From assembly GCA_964478735.1 (NCBI GenBank), contig CAYZJB010000037.1, positions 1 through 38,408 of the forward strand: a stretch of DNA of 38,408 nt. Reading direction: 5' to 3'. A program made the translations under genes and the position numbers. This DNA comes from CAYZJB01 sp964478735. GTDB lineage: Bacteria > CLD3 > SB21. A model generated the notes under the pieces. That model ran no database searches. It was not told the DNA's origin and was given only the letters and a program-made list of their open reading frames with translations. Below, in pieces: positions 1 through 7,329 of this stretch (position 1 is its first letter; the number at the start of each line of letters is the position of its first letter).

Positions 1-157
1 AGCACTCTCACTTCCGATTCCTACTCGCTATAATTTCTATATCGGAAATCAGGTATGCTATGCTATGCCACCCGGTCCCTCCCTTTTAAGGGGAGGCGCG
101 TTGCCAAAAGAAGTTGATGATATCAAGACGACCGCGTCTGAAGGGCTTGTGTATCAT

Positions 158-189
158 GTTCTTTCTTTTGCCGCACCAAAAGAAAGAAC
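158..189. repeat. 13-bp perfect inverted repeat (strong hairpin)
   Basis: Positions 158-170 and 177-189 are exact reverse complements (arms GTTCTTTCTTTTG and CAAAAGAAAGAAC) around a 6-nt loop. A weaker GC-rich inverted repeat lies at 78-96 (CCTCCCTT against AAGGGGAGG, one bulge). No gene can be supported in 1-285; the short open frames here have no family resemblance. The hairpin could be a terminator of a gene outside the window or a small dispersed intergenic repeat. Neither arm is followed by a clear T tract. Confidence 0.7.
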
Positions 190-285
190 CAAAGAAAAGG
201 TGCTAATGCCGATCCCGAAAAACGATCTTGTACTTTTTTTGGAGATTTGACCGATTCGAAGCCGTCCAACGTCATGGAGGTTTCA

Positions 286-905
286 ATGAGTTTGTTTGTT
301 CGTTCTTTGACAAGAGGTGAAGATAACCCCATTCAGAGAATACTGCGTCACGGCAAGAGTCGCACGCCATTTCGCCGCGCTCAAGTCATTATCCATTCGG
401 CGCATGGCTATACGGTCCAAGAGATCGCCCAAGGTGACTTGTCTGCACGAGGAGTACATCCGAGAACTGATACGGCGGTTCAACAAAGAGGGTGTCGATC
501 TTTTCAAGGAACGCGCCGAACAGGTCGCCCGGTTGAGTGGGTTCCGGAGATTCGCTCGAACATCGTCAAGATTGCCCTTTCACCGCCGAAGCTGCTGGGA
601 TGCCCCTTTACGCGCTGGTCCGTCTAGGGCTCGCATCTGATCTTTTATGATGAACTCGGCCCCCTGGAGCTACGACCGATTCACGGAAAAAGTTGGGTGC
701 GAGCGGGTCAACCCCGGCGGTTGCCGGCAACCTACACCAGACCTCATGGAACCCGGCAATGGCTGGTCTTCTACGATTTTAAAAAAGACCGGCTGTGGGG
801 ATACTTCCGCTCCGAAAACGTTGGCAAGAAGTGCTGCAGGTCTTCAAACACATGCGAGCGCGATGTCCTGCTCGAGACCGCATTTTGAAATTATTATCAA
901 ATCAG
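286..905 (+). pseudogene. IS630-type transposase remnant, frameshifted and truncated
   Basis: Pieces of an IS630/Tc1-like transposase can be read on the plus strand only by changing frame. Frame 1 carries a helix-turn-helix start (RRAQVIIHSAHGYTVQEIAQ, about 379-438). Frame 2 continues it (CLHEEYIRELIRRFNKEGVD, about 440-500). Frame 1 resumes around 545-625 (EIRSNIVKIALSPPK) and meets a stop at 625-627. After an apparent deletion the catalytic part follows (DELGPLELRPIHGKSWVRAG, then RQWLVFYDFKKDRLWGYF). Frame 3 carries a further piece (VFKHMRARCPARDRILKLLSN), where the family usually has a catalytic LDN. The C-terminal third with the last acidic residue is missing. No terminal inverted repeats were found. 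The element is dead. Confidence 0.8.
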
Positions 906-921
906 GAAAAGGAGGATCCCA

Positions 922-2295
922 TCACAGATCGAACATCTTGCCCGGATTGCAGATCCCCTTCGGATCCAGTACCCGCTTGACTTGACGCATGAGCGCCAGT
1001 TGTTCCGGAGAACGTTGATAGGCCAGCAAATGTTTTTTCAACAAACCGATTCCATGTTCCGCGCTGATCGTTCCACGGTACGGGACGACCATTCGACACA
1101 TGGCCTCATCCCATGCCGATGTGGCTGAGCGAAACGCCGGGGAATTCGTTCGATCGACAAGATTAACGTGAATATTGCCGTCACCCAGGTGACCGAAAAG
1201 GAAAACTTCCGCGCCATCGGGTTTTTCCGCTCCGGACAGTTCCCGTATAAATGGCGGCAGGGCGCTGATCGGTACCGCCACGTCGTTTTTGTGGACGTGA
1301 CCGAGCGAAAACAGGCTTTCGGAAATCGCTTCACGATATTTCCAGATTCGAGCCGCCTCGGAAGGAGCATCCGCGATCAGGGCATCGGCGATCCAGGATT
1401 GTTCGATCAGTTTTTCGATTTTCATCATGAAAACATCTCGCGTTTCGTCGACCTCAATGACGGCAAACCACGGATAAGGGGTGGTGAACGGTTTGCGTAA
1501 TCCGTCGATATGTGCCAGAACCGCATCCATCGACCGGTGGTCAAAAAATTCAAACGCCAGAATATCGCAGGACTTCCGGCGTAATTCTCCAAGGATCCGG
1601 ACGATGGTTTCCGCCTCCGGGACCGCCAGAAGCGCAACCTGAGGTGACCGGGGAACCGGAACGGTCCTCAACACCGCGCGCGTTACGATCCCCAGTGTTC
1701 CTTCCGCCCCAATGAAGAGCTGTTTGAGATCGTATCCCGAATTGTTTTTATGCAGCCGGTCATGCAAATCGAGCCGTTGTCCGGTCGGAGTGATGACCTC
1801 GAGGCCCATAACGGATTCCCTCATCATCCCGTAACGAATGACGCGCAATCCGCCTGCGTTCGTGGAAATACATCCCCCGATCTGACACGAGCCTCGCGAG
1901 GCAAAGTCGATGGGAAACATCATACGGTGGTCCCTGACGGCCTGCTGAACATTCTGCAAAATCGCACCCGCTTCGGTTTCTACGCAGCCGTCTTCGTCGC
2001 TGACTCCGAGCATGCGGTTCATCCGGTCCATCGACACGACCACTTCGCGATTGGCCGCGACGGCCGCTCCCGCGTAACCGGTCCGTCCGCCGGACGGAAC
2101 GACGGAAAAACCGTTTTCCGCACACACCCTCATGACCGCAGCGACTTCTTCAGCGCTCGATGGAAATACAACCAACGACGGATTCGGTTCAAAATCCCGC
2201 GTTCGATCGCGGCCGTAGTCCTCCAGAATCATCGGGTCGATGGAGACGGCATGGTGACCCAGCAGGTTGGCGAAAATTTGATAGGGTTCGGTCAT
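922..2295 (-). CDS. FAD-linked oxidase, GlcD / D-2-hydroxyacid dehydrogenase type
   Basis: A 457-residue flavoenzyme of the FAD-binding PCMH plus FAD-oxidase C-terminal family, which oxidises D-2-hydroxyacids such as glycolate, D-lactate or D-2-hydroxyglutarate. The N-terminal half has the FAD-binding signatures VVPSGGRTGYAGAA (about residues 61-74), IGGCISTNAGGLRVIRYG (about 138-155) and NNSGYDLKQLFIGAEGTLGI (about 186-205). The C-terminal half has FGHLGDGNIHVN and SAEHGIGLLKK, and ends with the usual LDPKGICNPGKMF. Length is normal for GlcD-like proteins. No Fe-S partner (GlcF) lies next to it, so electrons probably go to a diffusible acceptor. It starts at ATG 2295, close to the divergent gene at 2337. 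The substrate cannot be told from sequence. Confidence 0.93.
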   Translation of the reverse strand: MTEPYQIFANLLGHHAVSIDPMILEDYGRDRTRDFEPNPSLVVFPSSAEEVAAVMRVCAENGFSVVPSGGRTGYAGAAVAANREVVVSMDRMNRMLGVSDEDGCVETEAGAILQNVQQAVRDHRMMFPIDFASRGSCQIGGCISTNAGGLRVIRYGMMRESVMGLEVITPTGQRLDLHDRLHKNNSGYDLKQLFIGAEGTLGIVTRAVLRTVPVPRSPQVALLAVPEAETIVRILGELRRKSCDILAFEFFDHRSMDAVLAHIDGLRKPFTTPYPWFAVIEVDETRDVFMMKIEKLIEQSWIADALIADAPSEAARIWKYREAISESLFSLGHVHKNDVAVPISALPPFIRELSGAEKPDGAEVFLFGHLGDGNIHVNLVDRTNSPAFRSATSAWDEAMCRMVVPYRGTISAEHGIGLLKKHLLAYQRSPEQLALMRQVKRVLDPKGICNPGKMFDL

Positions 2296-2336
2296 GTTAA
2301 TTGTTTTTCCACGTGCAGATCGTTAAGTTGAGCCGC

Positions 2337-2792
2337 ATGAAAAAAATAATCCGTTTTCTTCCGGCGATCAGCATCGTTATGGGAATCGTTTTCATCGCGT
2401 CTCAGGTTTCTGTACTGAAAGATTATCAGCACCGGCGTCACTGGCGGCCCGTTCCGGCCATCGTTGAGTCCGCGGAGATCGCGGGAAAACGCGCTTTTCA
2501 TCCCGAGGTCGTTTTACGTTACACCGTTGACGGCCATCCCTATTCGATGATAACCTCGATGAACGTTCCGGGTTTCGGTTCTAAACGAAACCGCCTTGAC
2601 GTCGCGGAGCGCATCACCGCCTCGCTCGCGGTCGGGGATACGCTGACCGTTTTCATCGACCCCGCTTTCCCCGCCGATGCCGTCATTAGCCGAAATCTGT
2701 CGTACGCCACGTACCTGATTCTCACGACCGGTTTTTGTTTCCTGATCCTCGGCATGGCATTTCTGCTCAGGCAACGTTCACAATCCCAGTGA
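2337..2792 (+). CDS. DUF3592-like membrane protein
   Basis: A protein of 151 residues with a membrane segment near each end (about residues 4-22 and 121-142) and a soluble middle of alternating strands. The middle reads as the DUF3592 pattern: a PVPAIVESAEI strand, then RYTVDGHPYSMI, then VGDTLTVFIDPAFPADAVI. Function is unknown for this family. I chose the ATG at 2337 because the product then begins with a Lys-rich stretch before the first membrane helix, as inner-membrane proteins do; an in-frame start at 2301 would add 12 unremarkable residues. It is divergent from the FAD oxidase and its 3' end overlaps the convergent HD gene by 15 bases. Confidence 0.75.
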   Translation: MKKIIRFLPAISIVMGIVFIASQVSVLKDYQHRRHWRPVPAIVESAEIAGKRAFHPEVVLRYTVDGHPYSMITSMNVPGFGSKRNRLDVAERITASLAVGDTLTVFIDPAFPADAVISRNLSYATYLILTTGFCFLILGMAFLLRQRSQSQ

Positions 2793-3338
2793 TTCTGCAT
2801 GGGCTTTCATCGCTTCGATGACGAATCCGATGTGTTCGTCGAGGTCCACGCCGAGTTCCTGAGCGCCCCTGACGATGTCCTCCCGGCTGACCTTGGCCGC
2901 AAACGCTTTATCCTTCATCTTTTTACGCACGGACTTGACCTCGACTTCGCGTACGGTTTTGCCCGGCCGCACGTACGCCACGGCAGTGATGAAGCCGCAC
3001 AATTCGTCGCAGGCAAACAGTGTTTTCTCCAGCTTCGTTTCCCGCGGTACTCCCGTGTAATCGGCATGGGATAAAATGGCTTTACGAATTTCTTCACCCA
3101 ACCCTCTGGATTTCAGAATCTCCGACCCTTTGTAGGGATGCCCGTTTGGCGGCGTGGGATCTGGAAATTTCTCATAATCGAAATCATGCAACAGCGCCGT
3201 CACGCCCCACGTCTCTTCATCTTCGCCGAATTTTCTCGCGTAGGCTCGCACGGCACATTCGACGGCCAGCGCGTGTTTGCGCAGGCTTTCGCCGGCCGTG
3301 TATTCGCACAGGAGTTCCCAGGCTTCGGGTCGCGTCAT
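2778..3338 (-). CDS. HD-domain phosphohydrolase-like protein
   Basis: A 186-residue HD-superfamily protein. The metal-binding residues are visible in order: RKHALAVE (His at about 21), LLHDFDYEKFPD (His-Asp at about 51-52), HPYKG and SHADYTG (His at about 90), then DELCGF (Asp at about 111). These proteins hydrolyse phosphoester bonds, often in nucleotides or small metabolites, and are cytoplasmic. A stand-alone HD protein of this size, with the C-terminal helices ending KAHAESLG, is common in anaerobes, but its substrate is not known. The ATG at 3338 has AAGGA about 7 bases upstream. Its start lies 35 bp from the divergent gene at 3374. Confidence 0.88.
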   Translation of the reverse strand: MTRPEAWELLCEYTAGESLRKHALAVECAVRAYARKFGEDEETWGVTALLHDFDYEKFPDPTPPNGHPYKGSEILKSRGLGEEIRKAILSHADYTGVPRETKLEKTLFACDELCGFITAVAYVRPGKTVREVEVKSVRKKMKDKAFAAKVSREDIVRGAQELGVDLDEHIGFVIEAMKAHAESLGL

Positions 3339-3373
3339 GTTGATTTCCTTTCTCGACGGACGTACGTTGGCAC

Positions 3374-3745
3374 ATGTTGGCCAACGTGATTTTGATCGTT
3401 CATTTTCTCTATGTCTCGTTCGTACTGGGCGGCTTCATTTTGATCTGGATCGGACACTGGGCGCGCTGGACATGGGTGCGTCACCGGACGTTTCGTCTCA
3501 TCCATGTCGGCTCGATCGGTCTGGTCGCGGCGGAAGCCATATTCGGCGTGACGTGCCCCTTGACGGTGCTCGAAGACGCACTGCGGCCGGAATCATATGG
3601 ATCGGGATTTATCGAATACTGGCTCCATCGAATGCTTTTTTACACTGCACCCGCCTACGTTTTTACCGCCATCTACGTCGCCTTCTTTGCCATCGTCGTC
3701 CTGACGTGGTTCTGGATCAAACCGTATCCTAAACGGGTTTCATAA
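3374..3745 (+). CDS. DUF2784-like small integral membrane protein
   Basis: A 123-residue protein with about four membrane helices. The features of the DUF2784 family are present: an N-terminal ILIVHFLYVSFVLGGFILIW helix, a central GxTCPLTVLEDALR segment with Cys-Pro, and GSGFIEYWLHRMLFY followed by a last helix. The function of the family is unknown. It ends 3 bases before the convergent Sua5 gene. No strong ribosome binding site precedes the ATG. Confidence 0.83.
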   Translation: MLANVILIVHFLYVSFVLGGFILIWIGHWARWTWVRHRTFRLIHVGSIGLVAAEAIFGVTCPLTVLEDALRPESYGSGFIEYWLHRMLFYTAPAYVFTAIYVAFFAIVVLTWFWIKPYPKRVS

Positions 3746-3748
3746 AAT

Positions 3749-4780
3749 TCACTTCCCGTCGGCATCGATGATGCGAGCGGCGGCTTTTCTCAAACGGTTC
3801 ATCAACGCCGCACCGATCCCTCGTTCCGCTACGCCGCGTATGAAGATGACGTCGACGCCTTCGTTATCCATGTCACGCAAAGCGGCAAAAAGCTTTTTCG
3901 CCACGGCCGGTAACGTTCGACCCAGATCCGTCGCGGGTTTTGGCGGCTCCGGATTGAGAAAGTCGATCCATGCCGTACGTTTTCCCGTTGCCGTTGTCTC
4001 CCGGTACAGTCGGCGGATCGTCTTGCGAGCGCGATCGCACGGGCCTTCGACAAGGATCAACTGCGCTTCGGGCGCATAATGCCGGTATTTCATCCCGGGC
4101 GACCGGGGACGCGAACGATTCTTTCCGGCGCTCGTCGGTTGGCGTAAAATGCGCGCAATCGTGGCGGCCGTAATTTTGCCGGGCCGAAGAATGACGGGCT
4201 GAAGTCCGGTCATATCGACAACGGTCGATTCCAGCCCGACGTGTGTGGAACCGCCGTCAAGAATCAAATCGATCCGGCGGTTGAGATCGTGCCGCACGTG
4301 TTCCGCACGCGTTGGACTCGGCCGGCCCGCACGATTGGCCGACGGCGCGGCAATCGGCACTTTCGCCATTCGGATCAACGCCCGCGCAACCGGATGCGAC
4401 GGCATTCGAATCGCCACCGTGGAAAGCCCGGAGGTGACGACACTCGGAACGCCCTTTTTCTTTTTTAATACCAGGGTCAAAGGACCCGGCCAGAATTTTT
4501 TCATCAGCTTTTCCGCACGCTTCGTCACGTAAGCCAATTGCCGCGCCTGCCGGATGGAATCCACGTGAACGATCAATGGATTATCGGATGGACGTCCCTT
4601 CGCTGTGAATATTTTTTTTACCGCTCTGGCGTCCAAAGCATCCGCCCCTAACCCGTACACCGTTTCCGTCGGAAACGCAACGAGGCCGCCCTCCCGGAGA
4701 ATGGCTGCGGCGTATCGCAAGGAGGGGATCGATCGTGTCCGCAGTTTGACCACCCGTGTTCGCCGTATCGACCTGCTCAT
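3749..4780 (-). CDS. tsaC: L-threonylcarbamoyladenylate synthase (Sua5/TsaC)
   Basis: A 343-residue YrdC/Sua5 protein that makes threonylcarbamoyl-AMP from threonine, bicarbonate and ATP, the first step of the t6A37 tRNA modification. The YrdC domain spans about residues 17-205 with GGLVAFPTETVYGLGADA, KIFxAKGRPSDNPLIVH, KKFWPGPLTLVL, VAIRMPSHPVARALI, IAAPSANRAGRPSPT and GLESTVVD. It continues into a C-terminal Sua5 domain (SPGMKYRHYAPEAQL onward), so it is the long Sua5 form rather than the short TsaC form. Its ATG overlaps the stop of the upstream aldo/keto reductase gene (ATGA), so the two are probably translated together. Confidence 0.95.
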   Translation of the reverse strand: MSRSIRRTRVVKLRTRSIPSLRYAAAILREGGLVAFPTETVYGLGADALDARAVKKIFTAKGRPSDNPLIVHVDSIRQARQLAYVTKRAEKLMKKFWPGPLTLVLKKKKGVPSVVTSGLSTVAIRMPSHPVARALIRMAKVPIAAPSANRAGRPSPTRAEHVRHDLNRRIDLILDGGSTHVGLESTVVDMTGLQPVILRPGKITAATIARILRQPTSAGKNRSRPRSPGMKYRHYAPEAQLILVEGPCDRARKTIRRLYRETTATGKRTAWIDFLNPEPPKPATDLGRTLPAVAKKLFAALRDMDNEGVDVIFIRGVAERGIGAALMNRLRKAAARIIDADGK

Positions 4781-6174
4781 ACTCCACCGATCTGGATTTG
4801 GAATTGATCGAGAATGCGACGGGCATCGACGTCGAGTAATTTGTCGATCGCAAATGCATCTTCGACGTACGCACGCCGCCGCATGCCGCAGAGTACGGAC
4901 GATACTCCGTCGAGCCGGGAAAGAACATGCAGCGCGATCCGGCTCAACGGTACGTCAACCGGAGGATATCCGCTGCGATACAACTGTTGCCGGATCCGAT
5001 CGGACACGGGCTGTGAGGCGTACGCAAGAAACGTATCGATGTGCTCCAGTGAATCTTCAACCTCCCGAACAAACGTTCCCTTCCAGGAGATCCACTCCGG
5101 ACGGCTTCCGAATTGCCGTTCATTCTGTTGCAGCCAGTGACGCAGCGGTGGGATGACGTAATGATAAAAGACGGCTTCCCACTGGTCCTTCGACGGCAAA
5201 TCCCTCGCGATAGCCTTGAGGTAACTCGTCAACGATTCCCGGCGTTCTCCGAACGCATCGCCGCCAAACAAAAGTTGAAACGACCGTTCACTCTCTTCAA
5301 GCCGCTGGAGTTGACGATCGAGAAAGTCGTCGGGTAATTCGCCGCCCCGGCTCCAATCGGCCAACCGGTACAGCCGGTCACCAAAAAACGCGTTCAGCGG
5401 GCGATTGAGGAGCACGCCGATGTTATGCGACCGACAGAACTGCAGCACTGTCAATCCTGAATGAGCTTCAAACAGCGCGCCTCCGGATTCAAACAAGTTC
5501 ATCGGCAACTGGATGACGGCAAAATGGTGATCGGTCGATACCGCCTCCGCGGCTCTCAGACAGCGCATGAGGTCGGTACGGGCACGGTCGCGCGGGTGAA
5601 AACCAAACGTATTCGAACTGATGCCGTAGCTCCGGATTCGGCCCTTGTCGACCTGCGATTCGAGGTAGGCGAAGGCCGATTCGATACGGCGGTAATATTC
5701 ATCGAGTACGGCATCGTGAATGGCATCGTGGCGTGCCGCGTGATTGACAAAATATTCGGGATTATGCAGCAGATACACATCGATCACATCGGTACCCGTT
5801 CTTTCCAGCGACGCCGTGAGCTGTGTTTCGAGAAAATCCGGATGAATGCAATGCCAGAGATCCGGACCGTAGCGGACGACTTCGGGAAACCCGCGCGACT
5901 TCGCAAGCTTCAGGTTCTCTCCCTGCATATACCCGCCCTTCGTCACGAGAATGACTCGATCACGGGGGACGTCTTTGAGCACCGTACCGACCAGTTTTTC
6001 AGACAGGCCATCGCCGTAATTGGCGCTGGTATCGATCAGGTTGCCTCCTTTGGACAGGTAAAGCCGGAGGGCCAGTTCATGTTCTTCATTTCCGTCGATG
6101 GTCCGGTACGTTCCGAACCCGAGCGGATGGCAGGAAAGTGACGTGCGGCCCAGTGGACGGTGGACGGAATTCAC
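4777..6174 (-). CDS. Aldo/keto reductase family protein, long form
   Basis: A 465-residue protein whose first ~300 residues form the NADPH-dependent aldo/keto reductase barrel. Visible are the start GRTSLSCHPLGFGTYRTIDG, the catalytic Asp-Tyr region NLIDTSANYGDGLSEKLVG (Asp at about 48, Tyr at about 53), the Lys in ILVTKGGY, and DVIDVYLLHNPEYF carrying the catalytic His. A C-terminal region of about 150 residues, ending in VSSVLCGMRRRAYVEDA, is longer than in typical AKRs (about 300-340 residues). The substrate is unknown. It precedes Sua5 with a 4-base overlap and is divergent from the BMC shell genes, sharing the intergenic 6175-6318. An aldehyde-related link to the microcompartment is possible but not shown. 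Confidence 0.9.
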   Translation of the reverse strand: MNSVHRPLGRTSLSCHPLGFGTYRTIDGNEEHELALRLYLSKGGNLIDTSANYGDGLSEKLVGTVLKDVPRDRVILVTKGGYMQGENLKLAKSRGFPEVVRYGPDLWHCIHPDFLETQLTASLERTGTDVIDVYLLHNPEYFVNHAARHDAIHDAVLDEYYRRIESAFAYLESQVDKGRIRSYGISSNTFGFHPRDRARTDLMRCLRAAEAVSTDHHFAVIQLPMNLFESGGALFEAHSGLTVLQFCRSHNIGVLLNRPLNAFFGDRLYRLADWSRGGELPDDFLDRQLQRLEESERSFQLLFGGDAFGERRESLTSYLKAIARDLPSKDQWEAVFYHYVIPPLRHWLQQNERQFGSRPEWISWKGTFVREVEDSLEHIDTFLAYASQPVSDRIRQQLYRSGYPPVDVPLSRIALHVLSRLDGVSSVLCGMRRRAYVEDAFAIDKLLDVDARRILDQFQIQIGGV

Positions 6175-6226
6175 GATTGATGCTTTTGCGGCTGATGAGG
6201 CTCAGTCTCAATATGCCAAAATCCAA

Positions 6227-6255
6227 TTGACTTTCAAATTGCTTTTCGCTAAAAT
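6227..6255 (+). promoter_or_regulatory. sigma70-type promoter for the BMC shell genes
   Basis: TTGACT at 6227-6232 and TAAAAT at 6250-6255 are separated by exactly 17 bases. Each matches the sigma70 consensus at five of six positions. Transcription would start near 6262, leaving a leader of about 57 nt to the first BMC start. An AGGAGG ribosome binding site lies at 6308-6313, five bases before the ATG at 6319. Base composition is AT-rich here compared with the flanking genes. Confidence 0.7.
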
Positions 6256-6318
6256 TTTCGGAGCAATTAGCAAACTCCTCTACTTTTTCATACCCGATTT
6301 TCAAATCAGGAGGATTCG

Positions 6319-6606
6319 ATGGCATCACTGGATGCATTAGGAATGGTTGAGACCAAAGGATTGGTCGGCGCGATCGAGGCAGCGGACGCCATGGTCAAAG
6401 CGGCTAAGGTGGAACTGATCGGCAAAGAAAAAATCGGCGGTGGATACGTAACCGTCATGGTTCGTGGGGACGTTGGAGCCGTCAAGGCCGCCACGGATGC
6501 CGGTGCCGCAGCCGCAGAGAAGGTCGGCGAACTGGTCTCCGTACACGTCATCCCTCGCCCGCATCCCGAAGTCGAAATGATCCTCCCGAAAAAGGGTTCG
6601 ATCTAA
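6319..6606 (+). CDS. BMC-H microcompartment shell protein
   Basis: A 95-residue single-BMC-domain protein of the PduA/EutM/CcmK type, which forms hexameric tiles of a bacterial microcompartment shell. The core reads ALGMVETKGLVGAIEAADAM (residues 6-25), VELIGKEKIGGGYVTVMVRG (31-50), GDVGAVKAATDAGAAAAEKV and VHVIPRPHPEVE. The residues lining the central pore would be KIGGG (38-42), close to the KIGSG of canonical shells, so the tile is expected to pass small polar metabolites. Length is typical. A strong AGGAGG site and a clear promoter precede it. The second shell gene follows after 6 bases. No signature enzyme with an encapsulation peptide is in the window. Confidence 0.96.
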   Translation: MASLDALGMVETKGLVGAIEAADAMVKAAKVELIGKEKIGGGYVTVMVRGDVGAVKAATDAGAAAAEKVGELVSVHVIPRPHPEVEMILPKKGSI

Positions 6607-6612
6607 TTTTCT

Positions 6613-6936
6613 ATGACGGAACGCGCGCTCGGTCTGGTTGAAACCCTTGGGCTTGTCGGCGCCATTGAAGCCGCCGACGCCATGATCAAGGCCAGCAATG
6701 TAAAGTTGATCGGCCGTGAGATTACCGACGGGGCCTATGTGACCATCAAGGTCGTGGGCGAAGTCGGAGCCGTTCAGGCCAGTGTCGCCGCCGGGGAAGC
6801 GGCCGCCCGTCGTGTCGGTCAGATCGTCAGCGTTCACATCATTCCACGTCCCGACGAGATGACCGAATCCATCGTTTACGACGACGTTCCTCCACCGTCC
6901 TCCTCCGAAGAGGCGGTAAAAAAAAAACTGAATTAA
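6613..6936 (+). CDS. BMC-H shell protein with variant pore, ending at an A10 run
   Basis: A 107-residue BMC-domain protein. The core (ALGLVETLGLVGAIEAADAM, residues 5-24; KLIGREITDGAYVTIKVVGE, 31-50; HIIPRPDEM) is clearly paralogous to the upstream gene, but the pore stretch is EITDG (36-40), an acidic variant, so the two tiles should differ in selectivity. The domain is followed by a Pro/Ser/Glu-rich linker and a Lys run coded by ten consecutive A residues (6918-6927), with a stop at 6934-6936. It has no good ribosome binding site and is probably coupled to the upstream gene. The -1 frame after the A run is open for another 79 codons (next entry). Confidence 0.94.
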   Translation: MTERALGLVETLGLVGAIEAADAMIKASNVKLIGREITDGAYVTIKVVGEVGAVQASVAAGEAAARRVGQIVSVHIIPRPDEMTESIVYDDVPPPSSSEEAVKKKLN

Positions 6937-7166
6937 ATACTCTCGCCCGGCAGGAAATTTTCCGTGACGTCAAAAAAGACGAATCCATCCTCAAAAAGAA
7001 AAAACTGACCAAGCCCGACGGGGACTATCACGAATTCAAAGTTTCAGAGTTGCGTAAGCTTGCCCGTTCTTTGCCCCATTTTCCGCTGACGGGCCGTCAG
7101 ATCAGCAAGACAACTAAAGACGAATTGCTGGCCCTTCTCGATGACATTTTCAAAAGCATGACCTGA
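6918..7166 (+). other. Candidate -1 frame C-terminal extension of the BMC protein (Rho_N/SAP-like)
   Basis: If the ribosome or polymerase slips by one base on the A10 run (6918-6927), translation avoids the stop at 6934 and continues to a TGA at 7164-7166. The product would have 184 residues. The extension first has a charged helix (RQEIFRDVKKDESILKKKK) and then FKVSELRKLARSLPHFPL and TKDELLALLDDIFKS. This is the two-helix pattern of Rho N-terminal/SAP-type domains, which often bind nucleic acid. The frame has no ATG before its last codons, so it makes sense only as an extension. A AAA AAA is a known bacterial slippery heptamer. A sequencing error in the homopolymer or a true disabling frameshift are the alternatives. 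Confidence 0.55.
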
Positions 7167-7329
7167 TACGTCCGCATTTTTGGTCATCCATTTAGCCGCA
7201 TCCATGAAAATTCCTTGCCCCGTATGACCGAGCTTCGCATCTTTTAATACGCCTCCTGTTACCGTTGACGCTTTGAGGTCCGCTTGATGCAGTACAGGAT
7301 ATTTTTCTGAGTTCCAACTCCATGGGTCC

